Origin: HyVt-477 sp965224605
GTDB lineage: Bacteria; Pseudomonadota; Gammaproteobacteria; Thiotrichales; Thiotrichaceae
Assembly: GCA_965224605.1 (NCBI GenBank)
Contig: CBDCZP010000002.1
Coordinates: 186,001-250,000, forward strand
DNA length: 64,000 nt
Direction of reading: 5' to 3'
Below, in pieces: positions 44,669 through 53,519 of the stretch; positions within the stretch are counted from its first letter, which is position 1; each line of letters begins with the position of its first letter. Position numbers and translations under genes: made by a program. The notes under the pieces are model-generated. The model saw only the letters and a program-made list of their open reading frames with translations. It was not told where the DNA came from and ran no database searches.

Positions 44669-45667
44669 ATGACTGTAAAAGTCGGTATTAACGGGTTTGG
44701 ACGTATTGGACGCATGGTTTTTCGTGCAATCAAAAAAGATTTCCCTGAACTTGAAGTAGTAGGAATCAATGACCTGCTTGAAAATGAATACTTAGCATAC
44801 ATGCTTAAGTACGATACAGCTCACGGTCGTTTCAACGGTGAAGTAACAGACGTAGACGATACTTCTTTCACAGTAGATGGCAACAAAATCCGTCTTACTG
44901 CTGAGCGTAACCCTGCTGATCTTAAATGGGGCGATGTGGGTGCTGACGTAGTTATCGATTGTACTGGTTTCTTCCTAGACCAAGACAGCTGTCAGGCTCA
45001 CATTGATGCTGGAGCTAAGAAAGTAGTTCAATCAGCACCTTGTAAAGATGGCGGCCCCATGTTCGTTTATGGCGTAAACCATAACGAATATGATGGTGAA
45101 GCTATTGTTTCTGCAGCATCTTGTACTACTAACTGTTTAGCGCCTATCGCTAAAGTTATCAATGATAACTGGGGCTTAAAGCGTGGTCTAATGACGACTG
45201 TTCACGCAGCTACAGCTACACAGAAGACAGTTGATGGTCCTTCAATGAAAGATTGGCGCGGTGGTCGTGCAGTATTTGAGAACATCATTCCTTCTTCAAC
45301 TGGTGCTGCTAAAGCCGTTGGTGTTGTACTTCCTGAGCTTAACGGCAAACTAACAGGAATGGCTTTCCGTATTCCTTCTGTTGATGTTTCTGTTGTTGAC
45401 CTTACTTGTGAGCTTGATAAGCCAGCCTCTTACGATGAAATTTGTGCGGCAATCAAAACTGCTTCTGAAGGCGAGATGAAAGGTACTCTACAGTACACAG
45501 ATGAGATGGTTGTTTCTTCTGACTTCCGTGGAATCAGCGCATCTTCAATCTTCGATGCAGGCGCAGGTATTGCACTAGATGACACATTCGTTAAAGTAGT
45601 ATCTTGGTACGATAACGAGTATGGCTACACATGTAACATGTTGCGTTTAGTTGAGCACGTAGCCTAA
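44669..45667 (+). CDS. gapA: glyceraldehyde-3-phosphate dehydrogenase, type I
   Basis: A 332-residue enzyme with VGINGFGRIGRMVFRA, the catalytic SAASCTTNCLAP, TTVHAATATQKTVDG, and RVP-equivalent RIPSVDVSVVDLTCEL. It ends WYDNEYGYTCNMLRLVEHV. It interconverts GAP and 1,3-bisphosphoglycerate. A strong AGGAGAAACAC ribosome site precedes it, with a strong terminator downstream. Confidence 0.96.
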   Translation: MTVKVGINGFGRIGRMVFRAIKKDFPELEVVGINDLLENEYLAYMLKYDTAHGRFNGEVTDVDDTSFTVDGNKIRLTAERNPADLKWGDVGADVVIDCTGFFLDQDSCQAHIDAGAKKVVQSAPCKDGGPMFVYGVNHNEYDGEAIVSAASCTTNCLAPIAKVINDNWGLKRGLMTTVHAATATQKTVDGPSMKDWRGGRAVFENIIPSSTGAAKAVGVVLPELNGKLTGMAFRIPSVDVSVVDLTCELDKPASYDEICAAIKTASEGEMKGTLQYTDEMVVSSDFRGISASSIFDAGAGIALDDTFVKVVSWYDNEYGYTCNMLRLVEHVA

Positions 45668-45769
45668 CAGCACAGCTCACCTCTAGCGACCTCCATTTCT
45701 GCGTTGGAAAATATTCATTTACACTTGTAAAATCATATTTTTCGCCTTGAACTGAAGGCCGCTAGAGGC

Positions 45770-45810
45770 AATCTGAGCAGTTAGGTTTAACTGCTCAGAT
45801 TTATTTTTTC
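45770..45810 (+). terminator. strong rho-independent terminator after gapA
   Basis: AATCTGAGCAGTTA and TAACTGCTCAGATT form 14 perfect pairs with a 4-base GGTT loop, followed by TTATTTTTTC. It separates gapA from pgk. Confidence 0.88.
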
Positions 45811-45847
45811 TATTCTAATATTCTAAGATTTATTAAATAAAAATATT

Positions 45848-45917
45848 GTAGCCTGTGTAAGGAACTGAAACACGGGTGGTCGGCACATCCCGCGTTTCCT
45901 TCGTCAACGCAGGCTAC
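45848..45917. repeat. palindromic repeat family R1, copy 2
   Basis: GTAGCCTGTG…AAACACGGG and CCCGCGTTTC…CGCAGGCTAC arms. The same arms occur at 63748-63826, and one arm at 25924. Outside it a second inverted pair, TTAAATAAAAATATT (near 45832 and again inverted near 45943-45957), encloses the copy. Confidence 0.7.
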
Positions 45918-45985
45918 GTTTATAGTAGGTCAGAAAAGTCAATATTTTTATTTAATCAATCTATATATTATTCAAGGAGTTCTCC

Positions 45986-47167
45986 ATGTCTGTAATCAAG
46001 ATGACTGATCTTGACCTCGCTGGTAAGCGTGTTCTTATTCGCCAAGACTTAAATGTACCTATCAAAGATGGCAAGGTAACTTCGGACAAGCGTATCCGCG
46101 CTTCAATGCCTTCCATTGAGACATTGGTAGAAGCGGGCGCACAAGTGATGATTATGTCTCACTTAGGTCGTCCTACAGAAGGTTCTCCTGAAGAGCAATT
46201 TTCACTAGCTCCTGTGGCAGTTCATTTAGGTGGTTTACTAGGTAAGGACGTGAAGCTAGTAACTGATTATCTTGATAACACACCAGAGTTAAATAATGGT
46301 GATGTAGTTCTTCTTGAAAATGTACGTTTCAATAAAGGCGAAAAAGCTAACGACGAAGCGCTGTCAAAGCAGTACGCTGCTCTTTGTGACATCTATGTAA
46401 TGGATGCATTTGGTACAGCGCATCGCGCGCAGGCATCTACTCATGGTGCTGGTCAATTTGCACCAACAGCGGCAGCTGGTCCTTTGCTTGCAGGGGAGTT
46501 GGAAGCGCTTGGTAAAGCACTAGATAATCCAGCACGTCCAATGGTTGCTTTAGTGGGTGGAGCTAAAGTATCGACTAAACTAACGGTTCTTGATTCACTT
46601 TCAAAAGTAGTTGACCAGCTTATTGTAGGTGGCGGTATTGCGAATACTTTTATCGCAGCAGCAGGACACAATGTAGGTAAATCACTTTACGAAGAAGATT
46701 TAGTTGAAACAGCAAAAGAACTAAAAGCTGCGGCACAAGCAAACGGCGGCGATATCCCCGTACCTGTTGATGTGGTCTGTGGTAAAGAATTCTCTGAGAC
46801 AACGCCAGCAGTAACCATGGCAGCTTCAGAAGTAGGTGATGACGACATGATTTTCGATATTGGTCCTGAATCAGTTGCAGAGCTTGTAGAAATTATTAAA
46901 AAGGCTGGCACTATCGTTTGGAATGGTCCAGTAGGTGTATTCGAATTTGATCAATTTGGCGAAGGCACGAAAGAGATTGCAATGGCCATTGCAGAATCAG
47001 ATGCATTCTCAGTAGCAGGTGGTGGTGATACTTTAGCAGCGGTTGATAAATATGGTATTGCTGACAAAGTATCTTATATATCAACAGGCGGTGGTTCATT
47101 CCTTGAGTTCTTGGAAGGCAAAGAGCTACCCGTAGTTGCCATGCTTGAAGCGCGGGCTAAAGGATAA
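45986..47167 (+). CDS. pgk: phosphoglycerate kinase
   Basis: A 393-residue monomeric kinase with RVLIRQDLNVPIKDGKV, MSHLGRPTEG, LLENVRFNKGE, MDAFGTAHRAQASTHG, ALVGGAKVSTKL and the ATP-site GGGDTLAAV…STGGGSFLEFLEG. It acts between gapA and lower glycolysis or the Calvin cycle. A ribosome site, AAGGAGTTCTCC, precedes it. Confidence 0.96.
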   Translation: MSVIKMTDLDLAGKRVLIRQDLNVPIKDGKVTSDKRIRASMPSIETLVEAGAQVMIMSHLGRPTEGSPEEQFSLAPVAVHLGGLLGKDVKLVTDYLDNTPELNNGDVVLLENVRFNKGEKANDEALSKQYAALCDIYVMDAFGTAHRAQASTHGAGQFAPTAAAGPLLAGELEALGKALDNPARPMVALVGGAKVSTKLTVLDSLSKVVDQLIVGGGIANTFIAAAGHNVGKSLYEEDLVETAKELKAAAQANGGDIPVPVDVVCGKEFSETTPAVTMAASEVGDDDMIFDIGPESVAELVEIIKKAGTIVWNGPVGVFEFDQFGEGTKEIAMAIAESDAFSVAGGGDTLAAVDKYGIADKVSYISTGGGSFLEFLEGKELPVVAMLEARAKG

Positions 47168-47191
47168 TATTTACACCTTTAGCAACATAAT

Positions 47192-47221
47192 CGTAGAGAC
47201 AAGGCATGCCTTGTCTCTACG
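47192..47221. repeat. 30-bp perfect palindrome between pgk and pyk
   Basis: CGTAGAGACAAGGCA and its exact complement meet without a loop (centre GCATGC). This short extragenic palindrome could act as a weak terminator or be a mobile repeat. There is no T-run. Confidence 0.65.
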
Positions 47222-47268
47222 ATTGATAATGTAAAAATTATTCCTCTAGCTAAAATACAAAAGGTTGT

Positions 47269-48714
47269 ATGAGAAGAACAAAAATAGTAGCAACGTTAGG
47301 TCCTTCCACAACGACCCCTGAGTCCATCGAAGAGTTGGTTCAAGCGGGTGTTGATGTGGTTCGAATGAACTTTTCTCATGGTTCACCTGAAGAGCATAAG
47401 GATCGTGCACGGTTAATACATAAATTCGCTAAAAAGCATAAACGTACCGTTGCTATCTTGGGTGATTTACAAGGTCCAAAAATTCGCATTGAGCGCTTTA
47501 AGGAAGGCAAAATATTCCTCAAAATGGGTGATCCATTTATTCTGGATGTGAATCTGGGTCGAGACGAAGGTGATCAACATCAGGTCGGCGTAGCCTACAA
47601 GAAGTTAGCAGAAGATGTAAATGAGGGCGATGAGTTATGGCTCGACGATGGACGCTTGATACTCACCGTTAATAAAGTTGAGGATGGTAAGGTTCATACT
47701 ACAGTTGTTAATAGCTGGGAGCTATCCGATAATAAAGGCATCAACCGTCGTGGTGGAGGTTTATCAGCCGAAGCTTTAACCGAGAAAGACAAAAAAGATA
47801 TTAAGTTAGCGGCAGAAATGCAAGTTGATTTCTTGGCGGTATCCTTTCCACGAAATGCAGCCGATTTAGACCTCGCTAGAAAGTTATTAGCAGATGCGGG
47901 TGGTTCCGCAGCCATTGTTGCAAAGGTTGAACGTGCTGAGTCAGTTGTTCAACCGGTACTGGATGAACTGATTAGAGCCTCAGATGTTGTTATGGTGGCA
48001 CGGGGTGATCTTGGTGTAGAGATTGGTGATGCTAATTTGCCGCAAATGCAGAAAATGTTAATTAAGCGTTCACGAGAGCTTGATAGAGCGGTAATTACAG
48101 CGACTCAGATGATGGAAAGCATGATTGACAACCCCATTCCAACACGTGCGGAAGTCTTCGATGTAGCCAACGCGGTGATGGATGGAACGGATGCGGTCAT
48201 GCTATCGGGTGAAACCGCAGCGGGCAAACATCCTGCAAAAGTAGTCAAGGCTATGGCGGAAATTTGTGTTGAGGCAGAGTACAGTAAACAGGCGACTAGT
48301 TCGACCCACCGTATCGGAGAAGAATTTCTACGAGAAGATGAAGCCATTGCCATGGGTGCGATGTATATAGCCAATCACATGCGTGTAAAAGCGGTGGCAG
48401 CGTTAACAGAATCGGGCGCAACAGCACGTTGGATGTCTAGAATTAGTTCAGGTATCCCTATATATGCTCTGACTACTCATCGTCGAACGTGCAGACGTGT
48501 TAGTATTTACCGCGGTGTTTATCCGGTCAAAATCAAGAAAAAATCACTAACTGACTTAACAGAAGCCAATCGTATCTGCGTTGAACATATGATTGAAGAA
48601 GGCATCGTGAAAAATCGCGACCTTGTTATTGTTACCAAAGGTGATATAGCAGGTGCAGGTGGTGGTACAAATATGCTAAAAATCATACGTGTTGGAGAAC
48701 ATAATATTGATTAA
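47269..48714 (+). CDS. pyk: pyruvate kinase
   Basis: A 481-residue enzyme with RTKIVATLGPSTTTPE, VDVVRMNFSHGSPEEH, ILGDLQGPKIRI, VSFPRNAADL, AKVERAE, VMVARGDLGVEIG, ATQMMESMIDNPIPTRAEV (signature) and VMLSGETAAGKHP. It makes ATP and pyruvate from PEP. Its ribosome site is weak (AAAAGGTTGT). It lies in the tkt-gap-pgk-pyk-fba run. Confidence 0.95.
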   Translation: MRRTKIVATLGPSTTTPESIEELVQAGVDVVRMNFSHGSPEEHKDRARLIHKFAKKHKRTVAILGDLQGPKIRIERFKEGKIFLKMGDPFILDVNLGRDEGDQHQVGVAYKKLAEDVNEGDELWLDDGRLILTVNKVEDGKVHTTVVNSWELSDNKGINRRGGGLSAEALTEKDKKDIKLAAEMQVDFLAVSFPRNAADLDLARKLLADAGGSAAIVAKVERAESVVQPVLDELIRASDVVMVARGDLGVEIGDANLPQMQKMLIKRSRELDRAVITATQMMESMIDNPIPTRAEVFDVANAVMDGTDAVMLSGETAAGKHPAKVVKAMAEICVEAEYSKQATSSTHRIGEEFLREDEAIAMGAMYIANHMRVKAVAALTESGATARWMSRISSGIPIYALTTHRRTCRRVSIYRGVYPVKIKKKSLTDLTEANRICVEHMIEEGIVKNRDLVIVTKGDIAGAGGGTNMLKIIRVGEHNID

Positions 48715-48791
48715 TAGTCAATCAACTCAGGCTGATCATCTTTTTTATAAATAAATTTATTTTACTTTTAATAGTTACATAGGAGGACCAC

Positions 48792-49859
48792 ATGGCCCTA
48801 ATTTCAATGAGACAACTTCTAGACCATGCTGCTGAAAACAGCTATGGCATGCCAGCATTTAACGTAAACAACATGGAGCAAGTTCACGCCATCATGGAAG
48901 CGGCTAATGAGACCGATTCTCCAGTTATCATGCAGGGTTCTGCTGGTGCACGTGGTTACGCGGGTGAGCCTTTCTTACGTCACCTAATCACAGCGGCTAC
49001 AGAAATGTACCCACATATCCCTGTTGTTATGCATCAGGATCACGGTTCTGAGCCATCAGTATGTTTGCGCTCTATTCAGTCTGGTTTCACATCTGTCATG
49101 ATGGATGGTTCGCTTATGGCTGATATGAAAACACCGGGTAGCTTCGAGTACAACTCTGGCGTAACGGCTGAAGTAGTGAAAATTGCTCATGCGGGTGGTG
49201 TATCTGTTGAGGGCGAGCTGGGATGTTTGGGTTCACTAGAAACAGGCATGATGGGCGAAGAAGACGGCCATGGTGCGGAAGGCGCACTTGATATGGAGTT
49301 ACTGTTAACTTCTGTTGAAGAAGCCGCTGACTTTGTTAAAGCAACCAATGTTGATGCTCTTGCCATCGCTATTGGTACTTCACACGGAGCTTATAAATTT
49401 ACTGCTGAACCTACCGGTGATGTATTACGTATAGATCGTATTAAAGAAATTCATCAGCGTATTCCCAATACACACCTTGTTATGCATGGCTCATCATCAG
49501 TGCCACAGGACTGGTTAGAAATCATCAACAACTATGGTGGTGACATGGGGCAAACTTATGGTGTGCCAGTTGATGAAATCGTAGAAGGTATCAAGAACGG
49601 TGTTGCAAAAGTTAACATTGATACTGACCTACGTATGGCATCTACAGGCGCTATCCGTAAACACCTGAAAGAGAATCCTTCAAACTTTGATCCTCGTAAA
49701 TTCTTAAAAGAATCTACCCATGCGATGAAAGAAATTTGTAAAGCGCGATACGAAGCATTTGGTTGTGCAGGTAATGCCTCTAAGATCAAAAACATCATTT
49801 CACTAGACGAAATGTCTCAGCGTTACGCTGCTGGTGAGTTGGATCAGAAAATCTCTTAA
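48792..49859 (+). CDS. fba: fructose-bisphosphate aldolase, class II (Calvin-cycle type)
   Basis: A 355-residue zinc aldolase with ENSYGMPAFNVNNMEQV, VVMHQDHGSE (zinc His and catalytic Asp), GVSVEGELGCLG, VDALAIAIGTSHGAYKF, LVMHGSSSVP and KVNIDTDLRMAS. This is the CbbA-like subtype, which can also act on sedoheptulose bisphosphate. A very strong AGGAGGACCAC ribosome site precedes it, with a strong terminator after it. Confidence 0.95.
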   Translation: MALISMRQLLDHAAENSYGMPAFNVNNMEQVHAIMEAANETDSPVIMQGSAGARGYAGEPFLRHLITAATEMYPHIPVVMHQDHGSEPSVCLRSIQSGFTSVMMDGSLMADMKTPGSFEYNSGVTAEVVKIAHAGGVSVEGELGCLGSLETGMMGEEDGHGAEGALDMELLLTSVEEAADFVKATNVDALAIAIGTSHGAYKFTAEPTGDVLRIDRIKEIHQRIPNTHLVMHGSSSVPQDWLEIINNYGGDMGQTYGVPVDEIVEGIKNGVAKVNIDTDLRMASTGAIRKHLKENPSNFDPRKFLKESTHAMKEICKARYEAFGCAGNASKIKNIISLDEMSQRYAAGELDQKIS

Positions 49860-49885
49860 TAGTTAAATTTTCTGTTATAGAGTAT

Positions 49886-49915
49886 AAAGGGATGCCATTG
49901 GCATCCCTTTTTTTT
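49886..49915 (+). terminator. rho-independent terminator after fba
   Basis: AAAGGGATGCC and GGCATCCCTTT arms with a 3-base loop, followed by eight T residues. It ends the tkt-fba run. Confidence 0.9.
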
Positions 49916-49933
49916 GATTTTAGAACAGAGTTT

Positions 49934-50356
49934 ATGCTAAGTATTAATAACATCCACAACACAGAAGTCTCTGATGTATTTAGTCGATACTCAGGTGATG
50001 TTCATGAAAAACTCATGTACCTTCGTCAGTTAATTATTGAGGTGGCTAATGAATCCAATGATATTAATGAACTGGAAGAGTGCCTTAAATGGGGTCAGCC
50101 ATCTTACCTGACGAAAATAGGAAGTACGGTAAGAATTGATGGGAGAAAGCCGGATCAAATCATCATGTATTTTCACTGTAAAACAAAACTGGTGGAAACT
50201 TTTAAAGAACTATATAGAGGTGTTTTTCAGTTTGAAGGTAACAGGGCTCTTGTCTTTAATATAAATGAGAAAATTCCAGAAGATGTATTAAAGCATTGCA
50301 TTGAACTATCCTTAACTTATAAGAAAATAAAGCATCTTCCAATGTTAGGTGTATAA
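49934..50356 (+). CDS. DUF1801 domain protein
   Basis: The start is taken at ATG 49934, because the longer frame from 49892 runs through the fba terminator. It has 140 residues: LMYLRQLIIEVANESNDINE near the N-terminus, ECLKWGQPSYL, and DQIIMYFHCKTKLVETFKEL. The gene follows the terminator closely and so relies on its own promoter or readthrough. Function is unknown. Confidence 0.8.
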   Translation: MLSINNIHNTEVSDVFSRYSGDVHEKLMYLRQLIIEVANESNDINELEECLKWGQPSYLTKIGSTVRIDGRKPDQIIMYFHCKTKLVETFKELYRGVFQFEGNRALVFNINEKIPEDVLKHCIELSLTYKKIKHLPMLGV

Positions 50357-50380
50357 CTGCATTAAATTTAAAGGATTCCT

Positions 50381-51181
50381 TTGTCGTTAAACCATTCCCA
50401 TACATTATCAAGACGCTTCCAGGGCGTAGCCAAAGCCTATGGCTCTAAAGCCTTTGAGCAGTTCACACAATCTCATATCTGTGTGATTGGCTTAGGTGGT
50501 GTGGGTTCGTGGGCGGTCGAAGCTTTAGCGCGTAGTGCTATTGGCGAATTGACATTGATTGATATGGATCATGTCGCAGAGTCCAATATCAATCGGCAGT
50601 TACAAGCGACTGATGAAACCCTTGGTAAAGCAAAAGCTCAGGCACTTGCAGAGCGAGTCAAAACTATCAACCCTACTTGCAAGGTGAATCAAATAGATGA
50701 CTTTATCAATGCCGAGAATCAGGCTGATTTACTCAATAGGAACTATCATTGGGTGATTGACTGTATAGACAACTTTCGTACAAAAGCTGCTTTAATCCAC
50801 TATTGTAAAAGAAACAAAATCAAGTTGTTAACCATGGGTGGAGCAGGGGGAATGATTGACCCTACAAAGATACAAATTACTGACTTATCTAAGACACGAC
50901 AAGACCCTCTGTTAGCCAAAGTGCGCAAGCTATTAAGGCAGGATTACCACTTTCCCGAAAACCTTAACAGACGTTTTGGCATCCCCTGTGTATTCTCAGA
51001 AGAGCACTTGTTATACCCAAGTGCAGACGGTGAAACATCCCCTCAAAAATCCAAAGATAGTGCAACAACAGGCTTAAACTGTGCCAACGGTTTTGGTTCA
51101 GCCGTTTGTGTTACAGCTCCTTTTGGATTTTATGCAGCAGGGTATGTATTAAGAAAGCTGAGTATTACAGCTCAAATGTAG
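50381..51181 (+). CDS. tcdA: tRNA threonylcarbamoyladenosine dehydratase TcdA
   Basis: A 266-residue ThiF/E1-like enzyme starting at TTG 50381 after AAAGGATTCC. It contains FQGVAKAYGSKAFEQF, CVIGLGGVGSWAVEALARS (ATP-binding), LTLIDMDHVAESNINRQLQA, and CIDNFRTKAALIHYC with MGGAGGMIDPTKIQ. It closes the cyclic t6A modification in tRNA, working with a sulfur/cysteine desulfurase partner (CsdAE in E. coli). The C-terminus, GSAVCVTAPFGFYAAGYVLRKL, is normal. Confidence 0.93.
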   Translation: MSLNHSHTLSRRFQGVAKAYGSKAFEQFTQSHICVIGLGGVGSWAVEALARSAIGELTLIDMDHVAESNINRQLQATDETLGKAKAQALAERVKTINPTCKVNQIDDFINAENQADLLNRNYHWVIDCIDNFRTKAALIHYCKRNKIKLLTMGGAGGMIDPTKIQITDLSKTRQDPLLAKVRKLLRQDYHFPENLNRRFGIPCVFSEEHLLYPSADGETSPQKSKDSATTGLNCANGFGSAVCVTAPFGFYAAGYVLRKLSITAQM

Positions 51182-51349
51182 CGCGGTATGGAGTAAGGAA
51201 CGCACATGACAAGGTTACATTCTACTTCCATGTAGCTATATCGCTAATTTGCTCTACCTGTAATGAATGCTAACTGATAAATTGTTTAAAAAAATAACAA
51301 TACGGTCTATATTTAAACCTCCCCTTATCATCATCCGAGGTTTATATTA

Positions 51350-52375
51350 ATGTTTAAGAAAATAGTATTATTACCCGTCCTTCTTTTTCTTATATCTATC
51401 TTGGGCGCGTGCAGTAGCGTGTCTCCATCAAAACTCGCAGCCAATGCCTTTAGAGATAAAGCCCCAGAAAAAGTAGCACGTATTGAGACAATCATTCAAG
51501 ATCAGCTGGCATTAATTGAGCGAAAAGGGAATTACGAAAGCCCCGTATTGTTAAAAGATTACGGTGTGCCAATAAGAAACCCCTTCAGCAACCTTCCCAA
51601 AAAAACTTATCAGGAGGTGTCAAAAAGTGGCATTGATTTGCAAGCAATGGCTTCTTACAAAGCGTTGTATGTTGCGGGATCGTTAACAGGATCTCGTTCG
51701 CTTAAGATCATCAATACTGACCCTAAAACCATCATGGTGGTAGGTAGTGGCACAACTACACATGATGCACTTTACAGTAGAGGTCCAATAGTTTTGAGTG
51801 GCGAAGTGTATCTTATGGATGCGATCTATAGTAAGGATTTAGTGTGGTACGGGAAAATAGCCCATACAAGTGGTGCTACTCCGAATATTGGTTTGCCCGT
51901 TATTACTCATTACAAAAAAGGCGATTCGCCTAATTTCGGGGTGAGTCCGTATTCTGTTAAAGAAGAGGTCCTAGCAAGTGTCAAACTGGGGAGTAAGAAC
52001 AGACATTATCGGTTAAAAGAAGTTGGCAAAGCCATTGAAAATCCGCTTAAATCGTTGAGTGCATCACGCAAAGCATACTTGAAAAAGCAAGGTGTTGATG
52101 TTGACCGTATCGCTCAGTACAAAACTCTACTTATTGATGATTGGAAAAATAGTCCTGTGACTAATCGTGACCCACACATTTTGTTGGTACTCAAAAAAAT
52201 GGTTCATTCGGTCGAAGCCGTTTCTGCGGGTCCTATTATTTCTTATCAAACTCGCATGGGAAGTAATATTCTAAGTGCTGATATGCTATGGCTGGCTGTT
52301 GAGGGTATGACAAAGCTAGATAAAAGTTTTGGTGATGATATAAGGGGAACTCCTCTGGTTATAGGCAATCACTAG
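51350..52375 (+). CDS. lipoprotein of unknown function
   Basis: A 341-residue protein with lipoprotein signal LLFLISILGACSS (lipobox LGAC, Cys21). The mature part has no family I recognise. It includes two similar stretches, about 85-140 and 225-290 (e.g. QAMASYKALYVAGS and DRIAQYKTLLIDDW), which suggests an internal duplication. It is followed 47 bp on by a secreted protein gene on the same strand. Confidence 0.6.
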   Translation: MFKKIVLLPVLLFLISILGACSSVSPSKLAANAFRDKAPEKVARIETIIQDQLALIERKGNYESPVLLKDYGVPIRNPFSNLPKKTYQEVSKSGIDLQAMASYKALYVAGSLTGSRSLKIINTDPKTIMVVGSGTTTHDALYSRGPIVLSGEVYLMDAIYSKDLVWYGKIAHTSGATPNIGLPVITHYKKGDSPNFGVSPYSVKEEVLASVKLGSKNRHYRLKEVGKAIENPLKSLSASRKAYLKKQGVDVDRIAQYKTLLIDDWKNSPVTNRDPHILLVLKKMVHSVEAVSAGPIISYQTRMGSNILSADMLWLAVEGMTKLDKSFGDDIRGTPLVIGNH

Positions 52376-52422
52376 GCAATTAATAGGCTCGACCTGATTT
52401 CATTAGAATAGGATTACTCAGT

Positions 52423-53268
52423 ATGAAAAAGACAGTCATGGTATTGCTCATAGCTATAGGGAGTTTGCTAGCCCAAGCTTCTGCTGAAATTCGCATGCCG
52501 TCCATGGATGAAATTGATAATCGAAAAGAGAATGAGAGGCGATGTCGCTATTTCAGTGAAAATGCTGCGGAGTATCAACAAAAGAACATAAAGTTTCAAT
52601 GTGGCTTAACGGGAGCACTTTGGAAAGTTGATAAGCAACAACAAAATAAATGGTGTTTAAGTGTGCCTGAGTATGTAGCAAATGAGAAAACAGGGCGTAG
52701 GATTCAATTAATACAAGCATGTTTGAAGCGTAAAACTGCTACAACTAACTTACAAAATAAGCCTCAAGTACCTAATGTTTGCTACCATTCAGATCCCCAT
52801 TTTAAAGCGGTAAAATCACTTTACCGTGAATATCGTTACCAAAAAACACTAGAGCAACCTATAGAAAATGGATTGATAAGCTACGATTATAATAAGGATA
52901 AAAAGATGGATTATGTCTTTTTAGAGTTACATGGTTCGTTCGTAGAAGTAGTGGTATGTATGAGCCAGAGGGATAGCTATCAGCGAATCCCAAATGATAT
53001 TAGCTTCTATGCAAAAGGAGATAGCACAAATGGTGATCAGTATGTGATTAGACAAGAAGGGAGTGCTCTGTCCGTAAGCATTAGTTCACTCATGCATAAT
53101 GTAGGTACGAGTTTTCGTCATGTTAAATATAGGTATAGTTCAGCCAAGAAAGGTCTTGAAGTGGTTGAGAACCATGGGGATAGTAGTCCAGTTTACTATG
53201 ATGGGGTTCCTTCACCTATGTCGACCCCTCGCACTCCTACTTTTTCACAGCCTATGTTGCTGGAGTAG
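52423..53268 (+). CDS. secreted protein of unknown function
   Basis: A 281-residue protein with a signal peptide (VMVLLIAIGSLLAQASA/E). It has several cysteines (near 40, 60, 80, 96, 120) that could form disulfides, and YDYNKDKKMDYVFLELHG, resembling a calcium-binding EF/FG-GAP-like loop. The C-terminus is Pro/Ser/Thr-rich. It ends in the first unit of a 15-bp tandem repeat. Function is unknown. Confidence 0.6.
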   Translation: MKKTVMVLLIAIGSLLAQASAEIRMPSMDEIDNRKENERRCRYFSENAAEYQQKNIKFQCGLTGALWKVDKQQQNKWCLSVPEYVANEKTGRRIQLIQACLKRKTATTNLQNKPQVPNVCYHSDPHFKAVKSLYREYRYQKTLEQPIENGLISYDYNKDKKMDYVFLELHGSFVEVVVCMSQRDSYQRIPNDISFYAKGDSTNGDQYVIRQEGSALSVSISSLMHNVGTSFRHVKYRYSSAKKGLEVVENHGDSSPVYYDGVPSPMSTPRTPTFSQPMLLE

Positions 53269-53299
53269 TTTTTGCTGGAGTAGTTTTTGCTGGAGTAGG
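53257..53299 (+). repeat. 15-bp tandem repeat, nearly three units
   Basis: The unit TTGCTGGAGTAGTTT occurs at 53257 and 53272 and in part at 53287. Each unit carries the same in-frame LLE-stop codons, so slippage duplicated the end of the secreted protein gene. Confidence 0.8.
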
Positions 53300-53380
53300 T
53301 AGTCTGCGTGAGAAAAAATCCTCTGAAGTGATGCAGATGCAGCACCTCAGAGGTTAGTTTGTCTGGCTTATTTCTTTACA

Positions 53381-53519
53381 GGGCACCTCTATTAATTGCC
53401 TTTTCGCCCGATTACGGCGTTGGATGATTTTTTGCGATCCTCATGTATCCTTATACACTGAGGTTCTCAAAATTCATCCGCCTTGTACTCGAACAAAATT
53501 CTAATTAATAGAGGTACCC
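53381..53519. mobile_element. MITE-like element with 17-bp terminal inverted repeats
   Basis: GGGCACCTCTATTAATT (53381-53397) is matched by the complement of 53503-53519 with one mismatch. The interior is also an imperfect palindrome (GGCGTTGGATGATTTTTTGC… against …GGTTCTCAAAATTCATCCGCC). Total 139 bp, no coding capacity. The right repeat forms the final codons and stop of the msrAB gene. Confidence 0.7.
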
